A stretch of DNA of 64,000 bases from Streptomyces longwoodensis (GCF_001514125.1 NZ_KQ948558.1:266708-330707), one strand, 5' to 3'; shown: positions 8,499-16,613, counted from the stretch's first letter. Numbers and translations: made by a program. The notes: generated by a model from the letters alone, not told the origin.

Positions 8499-8545
8499 AT
8501 GAACGCTGAGTCCATATAAGCAGAATATGAACGCCGCGTCCATAT
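8499..8545. promoter_or_regulatory. Twin TetR-type operators
   Basis: Two copies of ATGAACGC-N-G-N-GTCCATAT, at 8499-8517 and 8527-8545, differ at two bases. Each is an imperfect palindrome (half-site ATGRACGC). Their starts are 28 bases apart, and the surrounding DNA is unusually A+T-rich, as expected of a promoter. They sit just upstream of the SDR gene. Likely bound by the TetR protein encoded at 6221-6835; inference. Confidence 0.65.
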
Positions 8546-8667
8546 CTTCGGTGGCAAGAATCCGGAGCCGGGCACACCGGATCGGCCTCTCCCACACCCG
8601 CCCGGAACCGGACGGGCCCCGCGCGGCATCATGACCACCGGACACACCGCACGCTCACGGGGGACTC

Positions 8668-9120
8668 ATGGACAGCCGCACCACCGCCATCGCGCTCACC
8701 GCCGCCGCGCTCCTCGCGCTGACCGCCTGCTCGTCCTCCGACGACGACGCGGCGCCCGCCAGCGACAGCGGCACGCCCGTGGCGGAGCCCACGGTGAGCG
8801 TGCCGGCCGAGCACGAGAACGACGACCTCCAGGCCGCGATCGCCGTCTACACCGCGTCGTACTTCTCCGGCGACGCCGACACGGCGTACGGCATGCTGTC
8901 CAAGCGCTGCCAGGGGACGACGACGCCCGCGGACTACAAGGCGGTCCTCGCGGAGGCGGCCGCCGACTACGGCCCCGACCACCAGGCGACGGACGTGCAC
9001 GCGAAGGTCTCGGGCACGCGGGCGCAGGTCAGCTACAAGGTGAGCGGCCTGCCGAAGTTCGACCAGCAGGGACAGCCGTGGGCCCTGGAGGGCGACGCCT
9101 GGCGTTACGACGCCTGCTGA
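8668..9120 (+). CDS. Small secreted lipoprotein
   Basis: 150 residues with GGGGGACTC before the ATG. The N-terminus (charged start, hydrophobic stretch, LTAC at residues 18-21) is a lipoprotein signal with Cys21 as the lipidation site. It is followed by a Ser/Asp-rich tether. The remaining ~95 residues (YFSGDADTAYGMLSKRC and later VSYKVSGLP) resemble the small NTF2-like fold of DUF4878-type lipoproteins, though the match is weak. Function unknown. Two further cysteines (in KRC and at the C-terminus) may form a disulfide. Confidence 0.8.
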   Translation: MDSRTTAIALTAAALLALTACSSSDDDAAPASDSGTPVAEPTVSVPAEHENDDLQAAIAVYTASYFSGDADTAYGMLSKRCQGTTTPADYKAVLAEAAADYGPDHQATDVHAKVSGTRAQVSYKVSGLPKFDQQGQPWALEGDAWRYDAC

Positions 9121-9129
9121 CCCTCACCC

Positions 9130-9405
9130 TCACGCCCGCCCGTCGCGGTCGCCCTCCGGGGTGCCGGTGATCCGGGTCGCGAGGCGGTACGCCACGGTGA
9201 CGTCGTCGTAGTCACGGCCCGGCTCGACCGGCCGGGGCAGGCGTGACCGTTCGCTGTGGCTCGTCGAGTCCCGCCGGCCGGTGCCGGGGAAGCGGACGTC
9301 CGTCGACGGTTCCTCCTCGAAGCGCAGCCGGTCGGCACGGACCGTCGACTCGAACGCGATGTCCCAGGCGGCCGGCTCCGGCTGCCGGGCTGCGGCACCC
9401 GTCGT
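9130..9405 (-). CDS. Small coding region lacking a canonical start codon
   Basis: Immediately after the TGA of the upstream repeat protein, in the same frame, the sequence stays open for 91 codons with near-perfect G/C third positions. It reads TTGAARQPEPAAWDIAFEST, later DVRFPGTG and DYDDVTVAYRLATRIT. This is strong evidence that the stretch is or was a protein. There is no ATG, GTG or TTG before the conserved part. The first codons are ACG ACG, with GAGGAA about 11 bases before them. Either an ATG was lost (pseudogene), ACG is used, or the TGA is read through. No family recognised. Confidence 0.5.
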   Translation of the reverse strand, partial: TTGAAARQPEPAAWDIAFESTVRADRLRFEEEPSTDVRFPGTGRRDSTSHSERSRLPRPVEPGRDYDDVTVAYRLATRITGTPEGDRDGRA

Positions 9406-10626
9406 TCAGGGCGGTTCCTCGGCTTCTCCGGTGGTGCGGCGGCGTGGGCGCGGAGGGAGTGCGCCGTCCTGGGTGCGCTTGCGGCGCGGGCGCGGGCCTG
9501 GCCGCGTCTCCGGCTCCGCCTCCGTGGGAACGACCTCTTCCGGCTGCTCGTCCGCGGCCTCGGCGTGCGCTGCCTTGGACGCCGCCCTGGGCGCCGCCTC
9601 GGGCGCCGCCGCCTTCGAGGCGGTCCTCCGGCCGGTCAATTCGGAGCGACGGCGCGCGGGGCCGCCCGCAGGCTTGCGGCTCACCTTTCCGGTGGTGCCG
9701 ACGGCCTCCTCGCCGACCGTCCCGGCGGCGGCCGTGGAGGCGTCGGCGACGTCTCCGACCACGCGCCCGGCCTCGCCACCGACGTCCGCGACCGTCCGCC
9801 GCGCGGCTCCGCCCACGCCTTCGACGGCGCGGCCCGCGCCCCCGCCGACCTCCTCGGCGGTCCGGCCGACGCCGCTGCCGACGTCCCCGACGGCCCGTCC
9901 CGCGCCGCCGCCGACGTCCTGGACCGCACGGCCGGCGCCGCCGCCCACGTCCTCCACGGCACGGCCCGCGCCCCGGCCGACGTCCACCGCCGCCGAGCCG
10001 ACGCCGTGGCCGACGTCCTGCACGGCTGCTCCGGCGCCCCGGCCCACGTCCTGGACGGCGGCCCCGGCACCCCGGCCCACGTCCTGCACCGCCGCCCCGG
10101 CACCGGTGCCCAGTTCACCGACGGCCACGCGGGCTCCGCTGCCCACGTCCCGCACGGCGGAGCCCACCCCGCGGGCCAGCTCGTGCAGGATCTCGGGGTT
10201 GCGGTCGAGCGTGGTGAGCACGCGGTTGATGATCGTGGCGACGTTGTCGAGGCGGACCCTGAGCTGGGCCTGCGCCTCCACGCCCGAGATGTTGAGGTGG
10301 ACGCGGCCGAGCGAGACGTCCGCGCCCACGTTGAGCTTGAGCAGGTCCAGCACCTCGGCCTGGAGGGAGACGTGGGCGCGCAGGTCCTCGACGTCCAGGT
10401 CGATCTCGTCCACCTTCAGCAGGGGGACGTCGAGGAAGACGTCGGGGTCCGCCCGGGGGGCCGCGGCCTCCGCCGCGTCGACGTCCTCGTCGTAGACGCC
10501 CTCGCTCTCGTCGTCCTCCGGCTCGGATTCTTCGTCGTACTCCAGCTCGTACTCGGGCTCGGCTTCCCCGTCGTACGGCTCGGGCTCCTCGGGCTCTTCC
10601 GCTGCGCTCTCGGCGTTGTCGTGCAT
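9406..10626 (-). CDS. Acidic protein with thirteen 11-residue amphipathic repeats
   Basis: 406 residues. Residues 1-60 are highly acidic. About 61-150 form a predicted helical/beta segment (FLDVPLLKVDEIDLDVEDL, then GVEAQAQLRVRLDNVATI). Residues 152-294 are thirteen consecutive 11-mers of the type GxGAGxAVxDV. The C-terminus is Arg/Lys/Ala-rich. Eleven-residue repeats (3-11 helix) are known in alpha-synuclein, apolipoproteins and LEA proteins, which bind lipid surfaces or protect membranes. A surface-binding or stress role is therefore possible but not shown. No signal peptide. ATG 10626 is preceded by AAGGGTG; GTG 10629 is an alternative. The next coding stretch follows directly after the stop. 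Confidence 0.75.
   Translation of the reverse strand: MHDNAESAAEEPEEPEPYDGEAEPEYELEYDEESEPEDDESEGVYDEDVDAAEAAAPRADPDVFLDVPLLKVDEIDLDVEDLRAHVSLQAEVLDLLKLNVGADVSLGRVHLNISGVEAQAQLRVRLDNVATIINRVLTTLDRNPEILHELARGVGSAVRDVGSGARVAVGELGTGAGAAVQDVGRGAGAAVQDVGRGAGAAVQDVGHGVGSAAVDVGRGAGRAVEDVGGGAGRAVQDVGGGAGRAVGDVGSGVGRTAEEVGGGAGRAVEGVGGAARRTVADVGGEAGRVVGDVADASTAAAGTVGEEAVGTTGKVSRKPAGGPARRRSELTGRRTASKAAAPEAAPRAASKAAHAEAADEQPEEVVPTEAEPETRPGPRPRRKRTQDGALPPRPRRRTTGEAEEPP
9745..10173 (-). repeat. 33-bp coding tandem repeat, 13 copies
   Basis: Encodes the thirteen 11-residue units of the acidic protein. Three central copies (RGAGAAVQDVG type) are nearly identical in DNA, so copy-number change by slippage is likely. 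Confidence 0.85.
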
Positions 10627-10733
10627 CACCGCACCCTTGCGATCGGACCGGACCTTTCGGCTCATTCTGGTCCGGTTCGGGGTTCGGTGCTCGCCCACCG
10701 GCCCGCCGCGAGGGACGCCGGCCGGCACGGTCA

Positions 10734-10784
10734 CACACGCGGAGGCCGCGCCGAGGGGGTCCCTCGGCGCGGCCTCCGCGTGTG
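10734..10784 (-). terminator. Strong hairpin terminator after the DUF5133 gene
   Basis: A 24-bp perfect stem (10734-10757 with 10761-10784, starting CACACGCGGAGG) and a 3-base loop, 8 bases past the DUF5133 stop. No U-tract is visible. Confidence 0.85.
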
Positions 10785-10792
10785 AGGTGCGG

Positions 10793-11041
10793 TTACGCCG
10801 CCAGCGTCTCTTCCTCCTGGGTGACGGCGCTGCGGCGGTTGACGCAGTAGCGGTCCAGCAGCGCGTCGGCCGCGGCCAGGGCGTCGTCGGCCGTGCGGGC
10901 ACCCGTCATCACACACAGCGTGTAGGTCGCGTCCTCCAGCACACGGCTCGTGTCACCCGTGGGACGCCGGTCGTGCTCGATTCGCGCCTGGGCGAACCGA
11001 GCCAGCGCAGCACGGAGTTCCTTCTCGGCCGGAAGCAGCAT
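10793..11041 (-). CDS. DUF5133 family protein
   Basis: 82 residues. ATG 11041 is chosen because GGAGAGG lies 7 bases upstream, and the family starts MLLP. The core LEDATYTLCVMTGARTADDA followed by ALAAADALLDRY matches DUF5133, a small Streptomyces-specific helical family. Members often lie near regulators or secondary-metabolite genes, but no molecular function is known. Followed by a very strong hairpin, so it ends its transcript. Confidence 0.8.
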   Translation of the reverse strand: MLLPAEKELRAALARFAQARIEHDRRPTGDTSRVLEDATYTLCVMTGARTADDALAAADALLDRYCVNRRSAVTQEEETLAA

Positions 11042-11452
11042 GACCATCCCTCTCCCCTGCAAACACCTCGCCCGCCGGCCCTGAACTCCTGCCAGGAGCA
11101 GGCCGTGGCAGTGGACTTCAGCGGCCACCGCCTTGGCGCCGAACAACGCCGGGCACACTGCTACGCCTGCCCGCGGTTCACAGTCGTATACCGAATACTT
11201 TTGGCCTTTCGACGATCATTCTCGGCCGCGAGACCGGCCGAGGGCCGGGGATGGCCGGGGATGGCCGGGGATGGCCGGCCGGACATGACCGTGGGCGTGC
11301 CGTCGAGCTCGGGGGGAGATTCACGTCGGCACACCCACAAGAGAGGGGCGTGCACAGGAACACGTCCCTCTCGGAAGGGCGCCTGCCCCGTCCGACGCCG
11401 ACCAGGCTGGGCCGTCCGGGTGAACCACCCGGGGGACCGCCGGACGGAAGGT
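11042..11452. other. Gene-free region with 10-bp tandem repeat
   Basis: About 410 bases without a credible gene. It contains three perfect copies of GGCCGGGGAT at 11244-11273. An A+T-richer stretch near 11185-11220 may hold the leftward DUF5133 promoter. Nothing else recognised. Confidence 0.5.
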
Positions 11453-11800
11453 TCAGCGGTGACCCAGTACGTTGATCACCCGGCCGTTCGGGTCACGGAC
11501 GAAGAAGCGGCGCACTCCCCACTCCTCGTCCTGCAGCGGGTGCACGATCTCCGCGCCCGCCCCCCGCACGGCCGCGTAGGCCGCGTCCACGTCGTCCACC
11601 TCGACGCTCAGGTCCGGGACCACCGGCGCGGTCTTGTCGTACGCCATGAGGCTCACCTGTGCCGCCGGCTGGGACGGGGACGCGAGCGTGGTGATCCAGC
11701 CGAGGTCCATGACCTGCTCGAAACCCAGCAGGCCGTAGAAGGCGCGGCTCTCCTGCGCGGCGTCGGACGGGATGTTGGGCACGACACGGCGAACGACCAC
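11453..11800 (-). CDS. VOC/glyoxalase-fold protein
   Basis: 115 residues from GTG 11800 (GGAGGA 7-8 bases upstream). The fold signature is clear: ESRAFYGLLGFE near residue 17, then VSLMAYDK, VDDVDAAYAAVRGAGAE and the end motif RFFVRDPNGRVINVLGH. This is a small single-domain glyoxalase/bleomycin-resistance-type protein. Such proteins bind metal or small ligands; antibiotic binding, dioxygenase or isomerase roles cannot be separated here. It lies 74 bases downstream of the LexA-like gene on the same strand and may be co-transcribed. A short CGGCTA triple repeat separates them. Confidence 0.82.
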   Translation of the reverse strand: MVVRRVVPNIPSDAAQESRAFYGLLGFEQVMDLGWITTLASPSQPAAQVSLMAYDKTAPVVPDLSVEVDDVDAAYAAVRGAGAEIVHPLQDEEWGVRRFFVRDPNGRVINVLGHR

Positions 11801-11874
11801 GGACGGCTCCTCCGGGCGACGGCTACGGCTACGGCTACGGCAACGCGCTTCTCCTCTTCGGGTCCGCCGGTGCC

Positions 11875-12600
11875 TCACAGCACCCGCAGCACCCCGACCA
11901 CCTTGCCCAGGATGCGCGCCTCGTCGCCCGGGATCGGGTCGTAGGCCGGGTTGCGGGGCATCAGCCAGACCCTGCCCTCCTGGCGGCGCAGCACCTTGAC
12001 CGTGGCCTCGTCCTCCAGCAGGGCCGCGACGATGTCGCCCTGGTCGGCGCTGTCCTGGCGCCGTACGGTCACGATGTCGCCGTCGCAGATCGCCGCTTCG
12101 ATCATGCTGTCGCCGGAGACGGTCAGCGCGAACAACTCCCCCTCGCCGACGAGTTGGCGGGGCAGCGGGTAGACGTCCTCGACCATCTCCTCGGCGAGCA
12201 GCGGCACGCCGGCGGCGATCCGGCCGACCAGGGGCACGTCCACGGCGGACGACCTGCTCGGCTGCTCGGCCGCGGTCGGGGCGGGCTCGGACAGGCCGGA
12301 GAGCTCCGACAGACCGGCCAGTTCGGCGAGTTCCGCTTCGCGGACGCGGTAGGCGCGCGGGCGGTGCGGGTCGCGGTACAGGACTTCCTTGCGTTCGAGC
12401 ACCATCAACTGGTGGGCGACGGAGGAGGTGCTGGCCAGCCCCACGGCCTGGCCGATCTCGCGCATCGACGGCGGGTAGCCCTGGCGCTGCACCGTGGCCG
12501 TGATGAACCGGACGATGTCCTGCTGCCGAGCGGTCAGCCGACCCTCGACAGGCCGGATGCCCGGCGGCCGCCCACGGCGTACCGGCGCGTTGTTCTCCAT
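11875..12600 (-). CDS. LexA-family self-cleaving repressor (second copy)
   Basis: 241 residues, ATG with GGAGGTG 7-8 bases upstream. The N-terminal winged helix (about 22-85) includes GYPPSMREIGQAVGLASTSS. The C-terminal S24 peptidase domain keeps the cleavage site Ala130-Gly131 (GRIAAGVPLL), the catalytic Ser165 (SGDSMIEAAI) and Lys202 (EATVKVL). It should therefore be RecA-responsive. It differs from the housekeeping Streptomyces LexA in its short N-terminus and Leu/Ser-rich linker, so it is probably a paralogue. An SOS-like box lies upstream at 12661. Its regulon may be separate from the main SOS regulon. Confidence 0.85.
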   Translation of the reverse strand: MENNAPVRRGRPPGIRPVEGRLTARQQDIVRFITATVQRQGYPPSMREIGQAVGLASTSSVAHQLMVLERKEVLYRDPHRPRAYRVREAELAELAGLSELSGLSEPAPTAAEQPSRSSAVDVPLVGRIAAGVPLLAEEMVEDVYPLPRQLVGEGELFALTVSGDSMIEAAICDGDIVTVRRQDSADQGDIVAALLEDEATVKVLRRQEGRVWLMPRNPAYDPIPGDEARILGKVVGVLRVL

Positions 12601-12660
12601 TTCGGGCACCTCCATACAAGATCTCGCCGAGTGTGACCTTAGCCTGCCTCCCTCCACAAA

Positions 12661-12676
12661 TGGAACACCGATTCGA
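12661..12676 (-). promoter_or_regulatory. SOS-box-like site upstream of the LexA paralogue
   Basis: On the minus strand the site reads TCGAATCGGTGTTCCA. The actinobacterial LexA box is TCGAAC-N4-GTTCGA; two positions differ. It lies 61-76 bases before the start codon, fitting autoregulation. Confidence 0.5.
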
Positions 12677-12737
12677 CCAACGGGGCCGCGTGCGGGCTCC
12701 CGCGGTCCCAGCGCGCGTCGGGCGGGCCGCCTTTGAC

Positions 12738-13007
12738 TCAGCGGTGTCCCTGGGTGCGCCAGGCGGGTCGGCGGTGTTCCCGGGTGCGCCGAACGGGTCG
12801 GCGGGCGCCGCTCCGCCGCTCGGCGGCCCACGCCACGCCGCGCCGGACACCCGTCGCCGTCGCGTGGCGCAGCCTCGTGCGCAGGGACGGCCGGGCCGGA
12901 GGCAGGGGCAGCCGGGTCCGGCGCGCGTAGGTCTTCCAGTCCTCGTAGAGGCCGGGTGCGAACACCGCGGCGAGCAGGAGCAGGGGGATCACCACAGCGG
13001 ATATCAA
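12738..13007 (-). CDS. Small single-helix membrane protein
   Basis: About 89 residues from TTG 13007 (GGAAGGA 9 bases upstream); a longer form from TTG 13055 is possible. The N-terminus is one membrane helix (AVVIPLLLLAAVFAPGLY) and the rest is a strongly basic cytoplasmic tail. The last codons contain a 30-bp imperfect tandem repeat (12740-12769 and 12770-12799). No family recognised. The good ribosome site and hydrophobic helix argue for a real gene, but the Arg-rich tail could also be chance coding in GC-rich DNA. Confidence 0.4.
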   Translation of the reverse strand: MISAVVIPLLLLAAVFAPGLYEDWKTYARRTRLPLPPARPSLRTRLRHATATGVRRGVAWAAERRSGARRPVRRTREHRRPAWRTQGHR

Positions 13008-13076
13008 CGCAGCTCGTCCTTCCGGGTCGCTCGGGTCAGGAGTGGTCCGCGGCAAGCGTCTGTTCCCTCATATAAG

Positions 13077-13177
13077 CCGCACGCGAGATGGGCGGCCACC
13101 TCGCGTGCGGCTCGTGGCCGCCTCGGGCCGCCCCGGAGCCACGTCGGGGTTCCCGCACTCCCCGCCGGGAGTGCGGG
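13077..13177 (+). other. Structured leader upstream of the efflux gene
   Basis: Two perfect stem-loops lie 60-165 bases before the transporter start. CCGCACGCGAG/CTCGCGTGCGG (13077-13087 with 13100-13110) has a 12-base loop. CCCGCACTCCC/GGGAGTGCGGG (13152-13162 with 13167-13177) has a 4-base loop. If transcribed they could form an attenuator or riboregulator, or terminate upstream transcripts. Confidence 0.4.
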
Positions 13178-13239
13178 TGTGTGCCGCTGCCCTGTGGGGG
13201 AACCTGGTGCCCGGGTCCCAGCAGGTGAGAGGAGCAGGT

Positions 13240-14757
13240 GTGAGCACGTCGACGGCATCGGGGGACGGTGGGCAGCCCGGCGCCCGGGACGACGGCCACC
13301 AGCCCGACCCGCACCGGTGGCGGGCCCTCTGGGTCACCCTGGTGGCGGGGTTCATGAGCCTGCTCGACGTGACGATCGTGGCGGTCGCCCTGCCCACCAT
13401 CCAGCGTGAGCTGCACGCCTCCCCCGCACAGGTGCAGTGGGTGGTGTCCGGGTACGCCCTGAGCTTCGCCCTCGCGCTGGTCACCGCGGGACGCCTCGGC
13501 GACGCCCTGGACCGGCGCCGCATCTTCCTGCTCGCGCTGAGCGGGTTCGTGCTGTTCAGCGCCGCCTGCGGAGCCGCCCCGAGCATCACGCTGCTCGTGG
13601 TGGCCCGCCTGGCCCAGGGTCTCGCGGCGGGCTTCATGGCCCCGCAGAACTCGGCGCTCATCCAGCAGATGTTCCGCGGCGCCGAACGCGGCCGCGCCTT
13701 CGGCTTCTTCGGCGCCACCGTCGGCGTCTCCTCCGCCGTGGGCCCCCTGGCCGGCGGCGCCATCCTGGCCCTCGCCTCGGGCCCGCAGGGCTGGCGGTGG
13801 ATCTTCTACGTCAACGTCCCCATCGGCATCCTCGCCGTCCTGCTCGGCCGCCGCCTGCTGCCCCGCACGAAGCGCTCGGGACGGGGACACGTGGACGTGC
13901 CCGGCATCCTCCTGCTGGGCCTCGGTGTGCTCGCCCTGATGTACCCGCTGGTGCAGGCCGACTCCGGCGGCCTCGGCGGCCTGTGGTGGCTGTTCCTCGT
14001 CGGCGCCGCGCTCCTCGCCGCCTTCGTGCGGTGGCAGCGGCGCCTGGTCGCCCGGGACACCCAGCCACTGCTCGACCCGCGGCTGTTCACCACCGTGCGC
14101 GGGTACGCCGTCGGGGCGGGCGTCGGCACCCTGTACTTCATCGGATTCAGCGGCGTCTGGCTGGTCTTCGCGCTCTTCTACCAGCACGGCCTCGGCTTCT
14201 CGCCGCTGCGTTCCGGACTCGCGGTGACCCCCTTCGCCGTCGGCTCGGCCTGCGCCGCGGTGATCGCGGGCCGGCTGGTCGACCGGTTCGGGCGGCTGCT
14301 GACCGTGTGCGGGCTGTCCGGGGTGATCCTCGGTCTGGGCGGCACCGCCCTGCTGCTCCGCCTCGCGCCACTGGACACCGCCCCCTGGCTCGCCGCCCCG
14401 GTCCTGTTCCTCGGCGGGCTGGGCAGCGGCTGCGTCGTCTCGCCCAACATCACCATGACCCTGCGCGACGTCCCGGTCCGCATGGCGGGCGCGGCGGGCG
14501 GCGCCCTGCAGACCGGGCAGCGGCTCGGCGCGGCCGTCGGCACCGCCGCGCTGCCCGGCCTCTTCTACGTCGTCCTGGGCCACGGCCACGACTACCGCGG
14601 GGCGCTCGTCACCGCGTTGAGCACCGGCCTCGTCGGCATGGCGGCCTCGCTGGCGCTGGCGACGTACGACTGGCTGCACGACCGGCGTGCGCAGTCCTCC
14701 CGCGGCACCTGCCCGGACGAGGTCGCGCACAGTCCGGTGCACGCCCGCCACTCCTGA
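13240..14757 (+). CDS. MFS drug-efflux transporter, DHA2 (EmrB/QacA) family
   Basis: 505 residues from GTG 13240 (GGAG 5 bases upstream). About 14 hydrophobic helices. Motif FMSLLDVTIVAVALPTIQREL at helix 1 and GRLGDALDRRRIF after helix 2 are the DHA2 signatures. Helix 5 carries AVGPLAGGAI, the antiporter motif C. It should export hydrophobic drugs in exchange for protons. No adjacent TetR/MarR regulator is present; instead the leader has two strong hairpins, so control may be by transcript structure. Substrate unknown. Confidence 0.88.
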   Translation: MSTSTASGDGGQPGARDDGHQPDPHRWRALWVTLVAGFMSLLDVTIVAVALPTIQRELHASPAQVQWVVSGYALSFALALVTAGRLGDALDRRRIFLLALSGFVLFSAACGAAPSITLLVVARLAQGLAAGFMAPQNSALIQQMFRGAERGRAFGFFGATVGVSSAVGPLAGGAILALASGPQGWRWIFYVNVPIGILAVLLGRRLLPRTKRSGRGHVDVPGILLLGLGVLALMYPLVQADSGGLGGLWWLFLVGAALLAAFVRWQRRLVARDTQPLLDPRLFTTVRGYAVGAGVGTLYFIGFSGVWLVFALFYQHGLGFSPLRSGLAVTPFAVGSACAAVIAGRLVDRFGRLLTVCGLSGVILGLGGTALLLRLAPLDTAPWLAAPVLFLGGLGSGCVVSPNITMTLRDVPVRMAGAAGGALQTGQRLGAAVGTAALPGLFYVVLGHGHDYRGALVTALSTGLVGMAASLALATYDWLHDRRAQSSRGTCPDEVAHSPVHARHS

Positions 14758-14957
14758 CCCCGCGCCTCGGCACACCGCACGGACCCGTGCCGGTGCACGA
14801 CCGGCGCTCGCGACACTCCCCTACGACACCTGACGGTGCCGGTGCCGGTGCACATCCGATCTTCCTGACACGCGCATTGGGGCACCGCGGGCACCCGTGC
14901 CGGGACGGGGTCGCCGCAGGTCCAGGACGCGCGTCCGGGCAAACGGCTGCACACCCG

Positions 14958-14982
14958 GGGTACTCCCGCGTCTCCCGGGTAC
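14958..14982 (+). promoter_or_regulatory. Sigma-B-type promoter candidate for the kinase gene
   Basis: GGGT, 15 bases, GGGTAC, fitting the Streptomyces consensus GNNT-N14-16-GGGTAC. It ends 73 bases before the kinase start. The weakest of the seven matches because the region is repetitive and C-rich. Confidence 0.3.
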
Positions 14983-15055
14983 GCGTGGAGGAACGCCCCC
15001 TTCCCCTTGGGCGCCGTCCGACGCCACCCCCCCCCGTGACGCAGTAGGAGATGAC

Positions 15056-16597
15056 ATGAGGCTCCGCCAGTCCGCCTGGTGTTCCGAGCGAGTGCTGGCG
15101 GGGCGGTACCGCCTGGACGCGCTCATCGGCTCAGGCGGGGCCGCCGACGTCCACCGCGCTTTCGACGACCGCCTGAAGCGGCCGGTGGCCGTCAAGATCT
15201 TCCGCACCGGCACCGACCTCGACATGGAGGAGCGGTTCCACAACGAGGCGCTCATCCTGGCCCGGCTGCACCACCCCGGCCTGGTCACCGTCTACGACGC
15301 GGGACGCCACCAGGGCACCGCCTTCCTGGTGATGCAGCTGATAGAGGGCCCCACCCTCAAGGACCGGATAGCCGCCGGCCCCCTCTCCCCCGCCGAGACC
15401 GCGACGCTCGGCGCCGGCCTCGCTCAGGGGCTGGACCACGCGCACGCCGCCGGGATCGTCCACCGCGACGTCAAGCCGTCGAACATCATCCTGGACCGCT
15501 CGGGCCACCCCCACCTCACCGACTTCGGGATCTCCCGGCTCCTCGACTCCACGTCCCGCACGGCGACCGGCGCGCTCATCGGCACCGCCGCCTACCTCGC
15601 TCCCGAGCAGGTGCTCGGACGCCCGGTGGGCCCGGCGGCCGACGTCTACGCCCTCGGACTGGTCCTCCTCGAGTGCCTGACGAGCCGCCTGGAGTACGAC
15701 GGCGTCCCCCTGGAGTCGGCGATCGCGCGCCTGCACCGCGAGCCGGTGCTCCCCGCCGACCTGCCGGACGAACTGGCCTCCCTGCTAAGGGAGATGACCG
15801 ACCTGGACGAGTGCAACCGCCCGTCGGCCCGCGCGTGCGCGCGGCGGCTGGCCGCCCTGGCCGACACCCTCGGGCCCGCGTCCGCGCCGCTCCCGGCCGG
15901 CCTGACGAGCATGGTCCCCCGGGGTACGCCGGAGGCGGACGACCACCCGACCCACCACGACGTCCCGCCCGCCCCGGAACGGGTCGTGGCGGCGGTCGCG
16001 GCAGGCGCGTCGACACCCGCGGGAGCGTCCACGGGCGGGCGCACGCGACGGCGTCTCCTGACCGTCGGCGGAACCGCCGCGGTCGCCACCGTCATGGCCG
16101 CCACCCTCGCCGTGACCGCCGGTTCCTCGGACCAGACGTCCGGTGACCGCGCGTCCCGCACGGACAGCCGTTCGGCCAGCGGCACCGAGGCCCCGGTCAG
16201 CCCCGGGGCGAAGACCGGAACGGACCGCACGGCGCCGAGTGCCCCGGCCGCCGCTCCGGCCGTCGGCTCCAGCGGCACCTCCGGATCTGTCGACTCCTCC
16301 GGCTCCGCCGCCACACAGCTCCGTGACGCCCGCCTCGCCGAGCAGGCCGACGCGCCCTCCGCCCGGCCGAGCAACGACCACGTCCCCGGCCACGGCGCCA
16401 CCCACGGCAAGGGCGAACCGACCCCCGGCCGGAGCCCGGCCCGCGGCACGTCGCACCCCCCGGCCACCGGAGCCCCCGACCCGACCACGCCCAGCCCGTC
16501 CGCCACCACCGAGTCGCCGTCCCCGGACCCGACGCCGGGCACCCCGGACGAGTCCGAGCAGGCCCAGGACGTCACCCGGGTGAAGAAGGACAAGTAA
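15056..16597 (+). CDS. Membrane-anchored Ser/Thr protein kinase (Hanks type)
   Basis: 513 residues, ATG with GGAG 5 bases upstream. The kinase domain covers about 15-275: glycine loop GSGGAADV, Lys47 in VAVKIF, HRDVKPSN (Asp138), DFG (Asp156) and YLAPEQ. All catalytic residues are present. A basic/low-complexity linker leads to one membrane helix at about 333-355. The outer part is ~155 residues of Ser/Thr/Pro-rich sequence without PASTA repeats, so the sensor is atypical or a wall-spanning stalk. It probably phosphorylates cytoplasmic regulators on envelope signals. Inverted repeat downstream at 16614. Confidence 0.9.
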   Translation: MRLRQSAWCSERVLAGRYRLDALIGSGGAADVHRAFDDRLKRPVAVKIFRTGTDLDMEERFHNEALILARLHHPGLVTVYDAGRHQGTAFLVMQLIEGPTLKDRIAAGPLSPAETATLGAGLAQGLDHAHAAGIVHRDVKPSNIILDRSGHPHLTDFGISRLLDSTSRTATGALIGTAAYLAPEQVLGRPVGPAADVYALGLVLLECLTSRLEYDGVPLESAIARLHREPVLPADLPDELASLLREMTDLDECNRPSARACARRLAALADTLGPASAPLPAGLTSMVPRGTPEADDHPTHHDVPPAPERVVAAVAAGASTPAGASTGGRTRRRLLTVGGTAAVATVMAATLAVTAGSSDQTSGDRASRTDSRSASGTEAPVSPGAKTGTDRTAPSAPAAAPAVGSSGTSGSVDSSGSAATQLRDARLAEQADAPSARPSNDHVPGHGATHGKGEPTPGRSPARGTSHPPATGAPDPTTPSPSATTESPSPDPTPGTPDESEQAQDVTRVKKDK

Positions 16598-16613
16598 CTC
16601 GCCCCTCGCCGCA

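Noticed and set aside
9105..9398. Minus-strand 97-codon frame with GTG start behind the repeat protein
   Set aside because: The overlapping frame at 9130-9405 has far better codon bias and protein-like composition.
11244..11273. Three 10-bp tandem copies considered as a CRISPR or replication iteron
   Set aside because: No spacers, no cas or rep genes, only three short copies.
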